From the NCBI RefSeq assembly GCF_002127325.2, contig NC_035436.2, positions 30,291,978-30,355,977 on the forward strand: a stretch of 64,000 nucleotides of DNA, read 5' to 3'. This document shows, one piece after another, positions 21,560 through 31,615 of the stretch. The position numbers were made by a program, and so were the translations under genes. Positions within the stretch are counted from its first letter, which is position 1. Every line of letters begins with the position of its first letter. The stretch is from Helianthus annuus (lineage: Eukaryota; Streptophyta; Magnoliopsida; Asterales; Asteraceae). The notes beneath the pieces were generated by a model. It ran no database searches and was not told the origin of the DNA. It worked only from the letters and a program-made list of their open reading frames with translations.

Positions 21560-24380
21560 CAACATTGTTTATATGTAATAGTATTTATCAAATCCCTACA
21601 TTGATTTGATCTGTAATATAAACTGAACAGTTGTTTCATTTTTATACTAATAAATAAAAGAGTGAATTGCAAGTTTTGTCCTTTATCTTTAGGCCATTTT
21701 GCAAGTTTTGTCCTTTATGTTTAAATTTGACGAGTTTTGTCCTTTATGTTTAAAAATCAAGCACGTTTTACCCTTTGGGCCTTAAAAATCAAGCACATTT
21801 TGTCCTTTATGTTTAAAAATCAAGCACGTTTTGTCCTTTATGTTTAAAAAATCAAGCACGTTTTGTCCTTAAAAATCAAGCACGTTTTGCCCCAAAGGGT
21901 AAAACGTGCTTGATTTTCAAACATAAAGGACAAAACTCGTCAAATTTAAACATAAAGGACAAAACTTGCAAAATGACCTAAAGATAAAGGACAAAACTTG
22001 CAATTCACTCTAAATAAAATTAAAGTATACTTGGATGATTATTAAGTTCCTGATTTTGATTGTTTGGGTATAGTATTCTTGAATTTGGACTTTTTTTGCA
22101 AACCGATGTTTTTGTGCAAACATTTGTTTATGCTCGAAGATTTGTTTAAGGCCAAAAATCTGTTTATGGCTAAATTTCTGTTTATTGGCAATCATTTGTT
22201 TAAGTTCAAACTTTTGTTTAAGTCCATACAACTGATATATAAGGTGAAACATCTGTTTTAGCCCCAACATGTGTTTAAAAGCCTGTTACAACCGCCGTGT
22301 TGGTTGAAACAGTTGATTGTTAATTCTTATCCACTGCTGAAATACAACCTCTGTTTCTTTAATCTTCGTGTTGACCACTGACTTACCAAATATCAGACGT
22401 TTAAAAAACTGTTCGGTATCTACTGATAGGAAAAAATAGCAAATGGTCACTTTTTTATTCTTGACATCCATTGATATTGACCATCAACGGTATTCCTAAA
22501 AAATAGCCCCTGCTCACATTTTTATAATTGATGCCTTGATGGTGTTAATTAGTGATATATTGAAATTATCAAATAAAAACTAGAATTAAAATGAAATTAC
22601 CATTTTACCTAATCGTTACATTCCAATGAGATAAGAGTTCCTCCAATATTGTTTTCCTGATGAAATTTAATGTTAAATTAAAAAATAAAAAAAATACTTG
22701 ATGACTATTTGTTGCAAATCAAATCACTAATTAATGGTAATTTCTTGAGCTTTGGACTTTTAAAATATGCAAAATATGAATTTCAAACTGACGGTTATTA
22801 TCTCTTAATTAAAGTTAAAATAAAAATTAGAAAAGTCATCATCACAATTGCTTTCAAATCAGATCACTAATAATATCAGCAATTTTGAAATTTTGAAATT
22901 AAAATTATGCAAGATGGTAATTTAGAATTGACGTTCTCTTTTTTTCCCTACTTTGCATATCATTACTAATATTTATTTACTTTAATAAGGGGGGATATAA
23001 AGATATACACTACTTACCTTTCAGTTCCCAATAAACATCAGTTCCCAATAAACATCATCACAATTGCTTTCAAATCAAATCAGCAATTACTAATAATATC
23101 AGTAATTTTGTAATTCAAAATTCAAACTATATATATTTTTATCCTATAAATAAGATATAGTTATCTAGTTTCATATTCAAATCTCGCTCGCTCATATATG
23201 TGAGTGTATTTTTCTCTCTCAACAGTCTTTATATGTAACACTATTTATCAAATCCCTTCATTGATTTGATCTTTAATATAAACTGAATAGTTGTTTCATT
23301 TTTATACTAATAAATAAAAATAAAGTATACTTGTATGATTATTAAGCTCCTCATTTTGATTGTTTGGGTATAGTATTCTTGAAATTGGTCTTTTTTTTTG
23401 CAAACAGATGTTTATGGGCAAACGTTTGTTTTAGCTCAAAGTTTTGTTTAAGGTCAAAAATCTGTTTATGGCCTAATTTCTGTTTATTGCGAATCATTTG
23501 TTTAAGTTCAAAGTTTTGTTTTGAGTCTAGACAACTGATATATAAGGCGAAACATCTGTTTAAGCAACAACATTTGTTTAAAAGCCTGTTACAACCGTTG
23601 TTTTGGTTGAAACAGTTGATTGTTAAAACTTATCTACTGATGAAATATAACCTCTGTTTCTTCAATCTTCGTGTTGACCACTGACTTACCAAATGTCAGT
23701 GCTTAAAAAACTGTTCGGTATCCACTGATAGGATAAAATAGCCCCTGGTCACTTTTTTAGTGTTGACATCCATTGATATTGACCATCAACGGTTTTCCTA
23801 GAATTAAAATGAAATTACCATTTTACCTAATTGTTATATTGCAATGTGATAAGAGTTCCTCCAACATTATTTTCGTGATGAAATTTAATGCTAAATTAAA
23901 AAATAAAAAATTACTTTTTGACTATTTGTTGCAAATCTAATCAAAAATCAATAGTAATTTCTTGAGCTTTGGACTTTTAAAATATGCAAAATATGAATTT
24001 CAAACTGACGGTTATTATCTCTTAGTTAATTGTTAAAGTTAAAATAAAAACTAGAAAAGTCATCATGACAATTGCTTTCAAATCAGATCACTGACAATAT
24101 CAGTAATTTTGAAATTTTGAAATAAAAAATATGTAAGATGGTAATTTAAAATTGACGTTCTTTTTTTTTTCCTACTTTGCATATCAGTTCCCAAAAAACA
24201 TCATCACAATTGCTTTCAAATCAAATAAGTAATTACTAATTAATATCTGTAATTTTGAAATTCAAATTTCAAACCATATATATTTTTATCCTATAAATAA
24301 GATACAATTATCTGATTTCACATTCAAATCTCGCTCGCTCATATATGTGAGCGTATCTTTCTCTCTCAAATGCATCTTTC
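21560..24380. repeat. Second large tandem duplication, copies A and B
   Basis: Copy A (about 21560-23219, containing the MITE) and copy B (about 23220-24380) share long diverged stretches. Examples are TGATTTGATCT (21604/23266), GTATACTTG (22025/23329) and GCTCGCTCATATATGTGAG (23184/24331). There is no supported coding in either copy. Confidence 0.8.
21659..22011. mobile_element. Foldback MITE, 353 bp, TSD AAATAAA
   Basis: Ends AGAGTGAATTGCAAG and its reverse complement. The arms (about 119 bp) match with about two differences and flank a tandem AATCAAGCACGTTTTGTCC core. AAATAAA lies on both sides (21652-21658, 22012-22018). The paralogous site near 23320 has a single AAATAAA and no insert, confirming the insertion. 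Confidence 0.85.
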
Positions 24381-24429
24381 TTGTGATTTATCAACTAATT
24401 TCCCATTACATTCTTTATTCGAATGTTTG

Positions 24430-24865
24430 TTGATAATGTTTACATGTTATCGTTCTTGTATCATTGTTCCAACATCGTTGTTTCAATGTAAATTCGCATC
24501 CCACATCAACCTTTCAATATCGATGCTGCAGTATCATTGTTGCAACATCGTGAAAAGTTGCATGTGTTACCTTTATTGATGGCAGAGATGCAACTTTAAA
24601 GTTACATGTGCCATTTTTTTATTTCCGTTAAATCCAAAGTCACCTATTCTTGCGCCGGGAAGATTTTCTTCTTTTAAAGAAGTATAGATTCGTCCAATAT
24701 CGTGAAAACTCAGATGTGCAATAAAAATGAAAAAGAGACGTTTGCATTTTAGGTTAGTTTCTTATTCTTATTTGTGTTCTCAGTAATATGGAGTGTGGTG
24801 ATAGAGACGTGCAGTTTATAGCGATGTTGAAGGACATACATCAAGAGGTTCAGCAATCGATGTAG
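24430..24865 (+). pseudogene. Third, decayed copy of the captured gene 3' end
   Basis: Repeats the CATTGTTCCAACATCG and GTTGCATGTG text of copies 1 and 2. It then has an acceptor TGTTCTCAG and a short terminal reading QFIAMLKDIHQEVQQSM ending at 24865, aligned with the end of the fragment at 20913-21095. It is interrupted and not a full gene. Confidence 0.35.
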
Positions 24866-25176
24866 TGGAAACTAAAGTTTATTAATTCTTGTTGTATTCT
24901 TAGATTTGAACTTTAATATTGTTCAGTATGTCATGTAATTATTGGACTTTTAGTTTTAAGGTCCTGAATAAATTTAATTTTATGAATCTTTGTTGTGTTT
25001 TATTTTTATTTATTATTTATTGTCTCAGTAATATTTAGATTATGATGATGTTGATTTGTGTCTGAAGATATGTTTGGTAAGTCAACAGAGGATTAATAGT
25101 GTAAAGGATTTGTTTAATGGTCAACCTCTCAAAGGGTTATGGTGTGGTTATAACAGTTGATCATGCTAAGGATTGT

Positions 25177-25438
25177 TGATGCCGGGTCAAAAGAAGTCAT
25201 ATTTTATATTAGTTCGTGTCGGTTTTTAGCGTGTTGAGTATATTAATTACTAAGTATTATATATTTATAGTGTATGGGTGTTTTGTGTGTAACAGGTGCT
25301 CTAAAGATGTTTAATGGAGGAAAACAAACTGAAAGCAAGTTTCACGGGTTAATACAAGACATGAAAAGAAAAAAATCCATCAAGTTTAGACACATAATTT
25401 TGATGAGATCTTTTGGATGATGGTTGGCAGCCATTAGG

Positions 25439-25488
<50 letters not shown>

Positions 25489-26429
25489 TATTATTATTAT
25501 TTTGGGAAATCAAATATAAAGTTGTCATCAATCACTTTTTGGGGGTGATATATGCACGTGAAGGACAAAAGTCAACAACAAATTGATAACAACATTATCA
25601 ATCATCACGGCAGCCAGGGGCCCACGATTTTGAAGCTATACACACTCACGTGGACTAGAGGGAGTGGGCCGAGATCATGGACTTGTGATGGACATTATAT
25701 TTTCTTATCACAATATAAATCCACACATATTGGGTTGGTTGGACTTCTTCATCACCATCATAAAAGACGGCAATTTGGGGGATTACAGATTGATTCGCAG
25801 ACGTCGCATAGATTAGAGGGGACATATTTTTTATATTACTTTTCACCTCTCAAGCCAATCAAGGATGTTCAATCAACGTGGGATGACAACCGATGTTGTG
25901 AAGACAATCATGAGCGGCTAGGCTCTCTCGTGGCTTCTTCCAGACGGACGGTTCGGTTAGGTTTTTACATTATTCAGTTTATACTCAGGTTTGGATGTAT
26001 TTTTGACCTTGACAAAGTTGTATGAATACATTGATGTGTTGGTTTCTTTAAACTAGTTGCTTGCATTTTGAGTTCTTGCTTTACAACTAGTTCGGTTGAT
26101 GACAAAACCTAGTAACTTTTTGAGTGACATAGAGTAGGTTGACTCACACTAGTAAATAGGGTTAATCAAATTATAAAAGATCTGATGACAAGGACCTAGT
26201 TTTGATTATCATCTTAAATTAACCAACTTTCCAACATCATGTCTATGTGATGGCCAATTAACTGAGTAAACTGAATTTTGTGAAACCTAGAACCTGAAGT
26301 TTGGAGGAAGTTACGTTTTATAAATCTGATATTTTTTCTTGTAGTTAGTTTTTTTAGTTTCTTTCGAATTAATCAAAACCCCCAAATCTAGATTACTAGT
26401 AGTTAATTAGATAATTTAGCTAAACACTA
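25177..26429 (+). repeat. E1 5' LTR, first part
   Basis: Starts TGATGCCGGGTC; interrupted at CACTA (26425-26429) by E2 and continues at 52673. It carries a 157-codon ORF (25552-26025) that I do not regard as a gene. Confidence 0.9.
25438..25502. repeat. (ATT)n microsatellite in E1 5' LTR
   Basis: About 20 units, against about 7 in the 3' LTR at 56471-56493, so it expanded after insertion or contracted on the other side. Confidence 0.9.
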
Positions 26430-26635
26430 TGTGACACTTCGGGTTTTCCCGGACAACCATTTCTGTAATTGGTCAACTTGTATTTATATTTATATATTAG
26501 TATTAAATGAAAATCGGTGATTTATCGTTACGTGTTCATTGTTGAGAAAGTGTACGTATATATGTATTTATATATATGTATAAGTGTGTATGTGAGACGA
26601 GCCGGAGCTCAAAACCACGACCAACCCGAGACCCG

Positions 26636-26659
26636 ACTCGAGACCGCTTGGTCTCGAGT
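26636..26659. promoter_or_regulatory. Perfect inverted repeat upstream of the E2 TATA box
   Basis: ACTCGAGACC-GCTT-GGTCTCGAGT, ending 77 bp before the TATA box. E4 inserted beside this palindrome in the 3' LTR. Confidence 0.7.
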
Positions 26660-26736
26660 GAACAGCAAGTGTTGGGCCGGTTAGGGCCTTGCGACCGAGA
26701 ACCCAATCCGGAAACCCCTAAGCCCACTCGTGACGT

Positions 26737-26744
26737 TATATAAA
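26737..26744 (+). promoter_or_regulatory. TATA box of E2 LTR
   Basis: TATATAAA followed by CCAACCCTCCCC and a pyrimidine-rich start region. Confidence 0.7.
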
Positions 26745-27504
26745 CCAACCCTCCCCTCCCTTAATCATTTTTACAACACACCTCTCACACTCACCCTCCT
26801 ACTCTCCCCTCATTTCTCCTTCACTAAAACCCTAGCACAACCCCACAACCGGCTGCAAGAACACTTTCGGATCGGCTCAAATTCATCACCCGGGACTCCA
26901 CCTCATTGCTTTCTTGCACACCCTTTGAGTACACTATAACCGGTTAGTGGTTTGAGCTCTCTTCTAGATGTTCATGTGTTAATAATGTCACTAGGATGAA
27001 TATATATTATGTGTTACTATGATTCTTGTGTATGGATGATGATTGTTTGCCATGTTTTGTGTGAATCAAAATGTGTGAAATGGATAACCGGTTAGCATGT
27101 TTATGTTTCGGAATGTTTAGATAGAAAGGATATTCATGATTGTGGTTGATTAAATATAATATGTCTCGGATTGAATTGTTTACATGTTATATGATGATGG
27201 TTATTGATGCTTGTTATCCGGATGATGTTACGAGAAGGATTGGAGGGTTTTTATGCATGATCTCGGGGTTGGTTTGTTGATAAATGGGGTTGATTGTTCA
27301 TAAGAAATTTCTTGAATGTGTTTGGATATGGTAAGAACATGTATGAATGTCCTTGAAATATTTTGAATATGCCTTGTTTGATCTGTTTTAGACAAAATTT
27401 AGACAAGAAAACATGTTTAGTGGGGATAGTACACTGTTACATGAAAATGCAATTCTATTGGTCAGTACATTGCAGGTTCTAGAAGATTTGTTGTGCACGT
27501 AATC

Positions 27505-27740
27505 GCGGTTGCGAGTCGTAACCTTTGGTTGCGACTCGAGACCACATCAAGTCTTGTCGAGATCTCCCGGTTGCGAGTCGCAATCAACGCGTATCGAATC
27601 CGGTTGCGAGTCGTAACCACTGCTGCTAAGTCGGAACCGCCAGTTGCGAGTCGTAACCTCTGGTTGCGACTCGTAACCAAAACGTGATAAACCGAGACCT
27701 CGGTTGCGAGTCGTAACCTCGGTTGCGAGTCGCAACCACC
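27505..27740. repeat. GGTTGCGAGTCGCAACC palindrome array (E2 R/U5)
   Basis: About eight copies of GGTTGCGA(G/C)TCG(T/C)AACC in 235 bp, some perfect palindromes around one central base. Duplicated in the 3' LTR (51288-51523). The half-motif also recurs in the leader of the unrelated copia element. Confidence 0.85.
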
Positions 27741-28017
27741 CTTGTCTCGACTGGGCTATTTTGGTGTTATTGGGCTTTGACTGTTGGACTTTCTGTTGAC
27801 TGGGCTACGTGTTGTTGCTGCTGATTGTATGTTTAGGGCTGACCCAATAACCCAACTGTTTGTTGTTGCGCATGTTATACGTGTTTGCTATATGTGTTTG
27901 CCGTACGTGTTCGCTATGTGTTTATTTGTACCCAACTTGACCCATACTTGGTAACCATGCTAGGACGTGGTGACCAACATACTTGACCGGGTAAAATAAT
28001 CTACCGAGCAACCCAAG

Positions 28018-28591
28018 GTGAGTTCACAACTTAAAAGCATGCGTCCCGGTGGTTTGGGACACGAGACTAAAACAACCCTATCCCCTTGTAAAGGGGATAC
28101 CATTTACATTCCTTCCCTAGTTACTGGGAACAAACTTACTTTACCTTCCCTTGTATTGGGAAACCTTTTAGTTAATTACTGTTTATACGGAATGCAACCA
28201 AACGGCACTAAACGCAACTCTATCACTCAAGTCCCTACTACATAATACCGATTAGTCGCCGGGGCCAGGCGAACGGGTTATTAGTTGATAGCGCTATTTA
28301 GGTTTTACCAACCTCACACCGTGCCATGGTATGGGATCGGTCGTGAACTAATGTACTCAGGCATCCGTCAATGATGATAGAACATTGACATCGGGGCATC
28401 CTGCGGAAACGCAAACGGTTACCTAGTGTTCGGTATTGGAAAAACAGTTTAGTCGCTAACTTTTGGGGTAGCTCCCCATGGCATGTATAAACGGATAAAT
28501 TAACTGGTGAAACAAGTTTTTGGTAATTAAAACTGGACAACTCGCGAACTCACTCAGCATTATTGTTGACCCCTTACTGCATGCTTTGCAG
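28018..28591 (+). other. Candidate leader intron in E2 R/U5
   Basis: Donor CCAAG|GTGAGTTCA (28018) and acceptor CATGCTTTGCAG|GT (ends 28591). The hairpin array lies inside. E3 has the same pair at 30467-30997. Confidence 0.45.
28043..28272 (+). promoter_or_regulatory. Hairpin array in E2 R/U5
   Basis: Consecutive small hairpins: GTCCC/GGGAC (28043-28060), TATCCCC/GGGGATA (28079-28099), TTCCC/GGGAA (28113-28130), TTCCC/GGGAA (28146-28162), TCGCC/GGCGA (28256-28272), each with a 7-8 base loop. Confidence 0.7.
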
Positions 28592-28887
28592 GTGGCCAGT
28601 GACTGGAGCAGCTGCTTGGGATGTGTAGTGGTCGTCTGCCCGTGTGTTGGGCATTTATCATGCTTACCTTATGAACATTGTTTAAAACTGTTTATTTATG
28701 CTTCCGCTACTTTTTACTCTGAACTTAAAACATTGAACTCTAAACTTAACACTTGCTAATCGTATGGTTAGTAAGCACTATTTGGATATTAAATTTAATC
28801 ATTCAGTATGATTGGTGGCTGGATCCTGGTCAGTCACGCCCTCGAAGCGGGTGTTATCCGCAGGTGGATTTTGGGGGTGTGACAGAT

Positions 28888-28900
28888 TGGTATCAGAGCC
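28888..28900 (+). promoter_or_regulatory. E2 primer-binding site (initiator tRNA-Met)
   Basis: TGGTATCAGAGCC three bases after the 5' LTR. Confidence 0.92.
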
Positions 28901-29924
28901 ATTGGTTATAGTGAACTTGGTTTTAAAAAGGGGAAGATCTTTTTGAGAAAAACCTGTGACAACTCGAGTTTCTGACTTTCACTTTCGCATTAGATGCGCG
29001 TTGACTTTGACTGTTTAGTTGTTTGGATTGTGGACTTGAAATTGTACGCGTTGTGTTTTAATGAAACGTATTGTCGTTTTGCCTATACTTGCTGTGGTAG
29101 AAAATAATATTAGAATTATTATTAAAACACTTAGTCTAGATCACGAAACATGACATACAGATCGAAGGATCACGAAAGATAACCTTAGGTTCGAAGGATC
29201 ACGAAACATACCCTTCGAGCAAAGATAGGATCCTTCGACATCTTTCGGCCCAGTCTCTTCGAAGGACCACGAAACATATCCTTCGACTAGAATCCAGATC
29301 TTTCGGCCCAGTCTTTCTAATGGGCTTGGCCCATTCCTGTGATACGTTTATATATGTGAATGCATGTAAGTCGTCAGTTACTTCAAAAACCCTAGCTCCT
29401 TTGTGTGTGTGTGCGACGGCAGACCCCCACATCCGAAGCCAAATCCCTTTTGTTGACCATTCTTAATTTCGGTTAGTGATTTACGTGTTTTGTTCTTGAT
29501 TTCGACATACTTGGTTAATCTATTATGTAACTGCATGCGAAATACATGTTGATCTGGATTGATAGGATCGAATGCATAGTATTGAATGGGTTGAATGATA
29601 TTAATTTGATCAGGATTCGAAAACAGATTAACATGCCAATAGTGTTCGATTATGTGATACGTATGCTAATCGACTGGATGATATGCGTATATATGTTAGA
29701 TAGTTGAACCGAATGATGATTATGTTTACATGACATATAGATGATGATTCGGATTGGTTGATGATTGATTCTGTAACCGTTAAATGATTTCTGGGAATGA
29801 TAGTAACTGTCGTAGATGATCTTTGTGCCTTCTGTGTAACGTAACTGATGAAATGTGCTTGTTAATCGATAACATGATAAGGTAGATTAGGGTTGTGTGG
29901 TAACTGCCTATGAATGAAAACTGT

Positions 29925-30155
29925 TGTGACCGAAAGATATTAGTTATTCGAAACATAGTTGTGACCGAAAGATATTTGTCCTTCGAACCATAGTAGTGTT
30001 GACCGAAGGATAGCATTGATCGAAACATAGTTGTTGTGACCGAAAGATACTTGTCATTCGAACCATAGTAGTGTTGACCGAAAGATAACATTTGGTCCGA
30101 AAGATAACTGTGATAACTGTTGACCGAAAGATAAGGGTGGATCGAAAGATATATG
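29925..30155. repeat. GACCGAAAGATA motif cluster (E3 LTR)
   Basis: About ten copies of TGACCGAAAGATA or TTCGAAACATA variants at irregular spacing downstream of the TATA box; repeated in the 3' LTR. Confidence 0.75.
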
Positions 30156-30466
30156 GTTATAAACATACTTTGAATGATGGAATGTATGCTTGATTTATTT
30201 GGCATGCCATGCTTGGTGATGAATGTTAACATTTGTATTAGTGTACACTAGCTGATGATTAAATGTGAAATGATATGTGTTGTGCCGATATGCAAACTGA
30301 CTGTTATGTGATACATGATTGATGCATGATATTGGCTATCAAGCACTATGTGACATTAGATTGCATGCGTATCATTGCGAACATGAACTGATTTGTTATA
30401 CGTGCATACAATAGGACGTGATTAATTACTTGTGAGTGCATAACCTAGCATACCGAGCAAACCAAG

Positions 30467-30997
30467 GTGAGTTCACACTCTTACTAAGGCATGGGATTCC
30501 CTGGGATTGGGAATGGGATTTAAGGAATAAGGTTGAATAGATTCGTACTGACACTACCACTAGACTACCATACTCGCTGTCCTCGGTTGTGCAGGACACA
30601 TACTCATGCTATACACTGTCCTCGGTTGTGCAGGACACATACTTATGCTATTCACTGTCCTCGGTTGTGCAGGACACATACTTGCAATCTACGTAGACTT
30701 ATATTTACTACTATCCTCGGTTGTGAAGGATACCTATACTCATTACTATCCTCGGTTGTGAAGGATACTTATACTTATACTATCCTCGGATGTGAAGGAT
30801 ACTTATGCTTATTACTATACTCGGTTGTGAAGGATACTTATGGTTACGAGTAGTCTAGTGGTTATACAACATGGGAAGCCCCCACCTGTATAACTTACTA
30901 TTGGCCCTGTAGAGCCACCCGTTATTTACTGTTACGCAATTACTTACTGTGAACTCGCTCAACTAGTTTGTTGATCATTCTGTTACATGCCTTGCAG
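30467..30997 (+). other. Candidate leader intron in E3 R/U5
   Basis: Donor CCAAG|GTGAGTTCA (30467) and acceptor CATGCCTTGCAG|AT (ends 30997), with a GAACTCGCTCAACTAG stretch before the acceptor that parallels E2. Confidence 0.45.
30578..30836 (+). promoter_or_regulatory. Seven-unit covarying hairpin array in E3 R/U5
   Basis: Units at 30578, 30617, 30656, 30712, 30747, 30781 and 30816 share the loop CGGTTGTG(C/A). The first three have stem TGTCCT/AGGACA and the others TATCCT/AGGATA, a compensatory G-C to A-T change. Unit 7 of this LTR has one broken pair. Confidence 0.8.
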
Positions 30998-31295
30998 ATC
31001 GTTAGGTACTTGGAGCTTGCACTGGAGAAGCGGGTCGTTGTGGGCAAGGATCGTGGTCTCTACGTTGAACTATTATGACATTTAAAACTATTAACTACTG
31101 TTGGTTTATTTACTATGCTTCCGCTACACTTTGAAACTATGGTTATGTTTTGAACACCTATCGTATTGAATGGATGGTTTACATTTATTTTACTTAATAT
31201 TAATTACATGTTCAATATGATTGGTGGCTTGATCCTGGTCAGTCACGCTCCCAAGCGGTGATACTCCGCGTGTGGATTTTGGGGGTGTGACAGAT

Positions 31296-31308
31296 TGGTA
31301 TCAGAGCC
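31296..31308 (+). promoter_or_regulatory. E3 primer-binding site (initiator tRNA-Met)
   Basis: TGGTATCAGAGCC three bases after the LTR. Confidence 0.93.
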
Positions 31309-31615
31309 ATTGGTTATAGAGAACTTGGTTTTAATATGGAAAAACGTTTTTATTAAAACCAGACTATAACCAGAACAGTGCTCTCAACGATCCACAACGA
31401 CGCTTCACTCCACGTGCAAGACTCAACTTCCTAGGTAATAAGATTTATGTTTATTGCCTACATGCTAGAATTTGCATAGAACTTTGCTCGTAGTATGCTT
31501 ACATTACCTTGCTCACAACTTGTCATTGCATGAGAATACTTATGTGCTTACACTCTTCTGTCATCGCACTATTCGCGAACCTTTCTCACTTATGTTGCCT
31601 TTGATGTGAAGATCA

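Larger units (their letters stand above)
18247..25176 (+). mobile_element. Helitron-like repeat block with captured, duplicated gene pieces
   Basis: At 18247 the sequence A|TCTATTATATATAATAAATG, followed by CCACGTGTCAC, matches plant Helitron 5' ends. The block holds promoter-like and exon-like sequence, a long inverted repeat, two large tandem duplications and a MITE. It resumes after the LTR nest at 61720. I found no hairpin-CTRR 3' end, so the right limit is open and the Helitron call rests on the 5' end only. Confidence 0.45.
26430..28884 (+). repeat. E2 5' LTR (2455 bp)
   Basis: Starts TGTGACACTTCGGG, ends GGGGGTGTGACA, followed by the PBS. Confidence 0.93.
28955..31292 (+). repeat. E3 5' LTR (2338 bp)
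   Basis: TGTGACAACTCGAG to GGGGGTGTGACA. TATA-like TATATAT at 29349-29355, preceded by several TCGAAGGATCACGAAA words (29160-29300). Confidence 0.95.

Noticed and set aside
25552..26025. 157-codon ORF with ATG in the E1 5' LTR, repeated at 56544 in the 3' LTR
   Set aside because: It lies wholly in LTR sequence, the two LTR copies differ by several non-silent changes, and the second copy runs into E5. No recognisable domain.
26730..26939. Short ORF after the E2 TATA box (also near 50514)
   Set aside because: Frame is lost by a one-base difference in the second LTR copy, so not conserved.
29780..30232. 150-codon minus-strand ORF in E3 LTRs (also 37223-37675)
   Set aside because: Generated by the GACCGAAAGATA repeat cluster; low-complexity Ser/Tyr-rich reading inside an LTR.
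30578..30836. Regularly spaced 21-bp repeats that look CRISPR-like
   Set aside because: Spacers are short, similar and A/T-rich; the repeats are covarying hairpins in a plant LTR.
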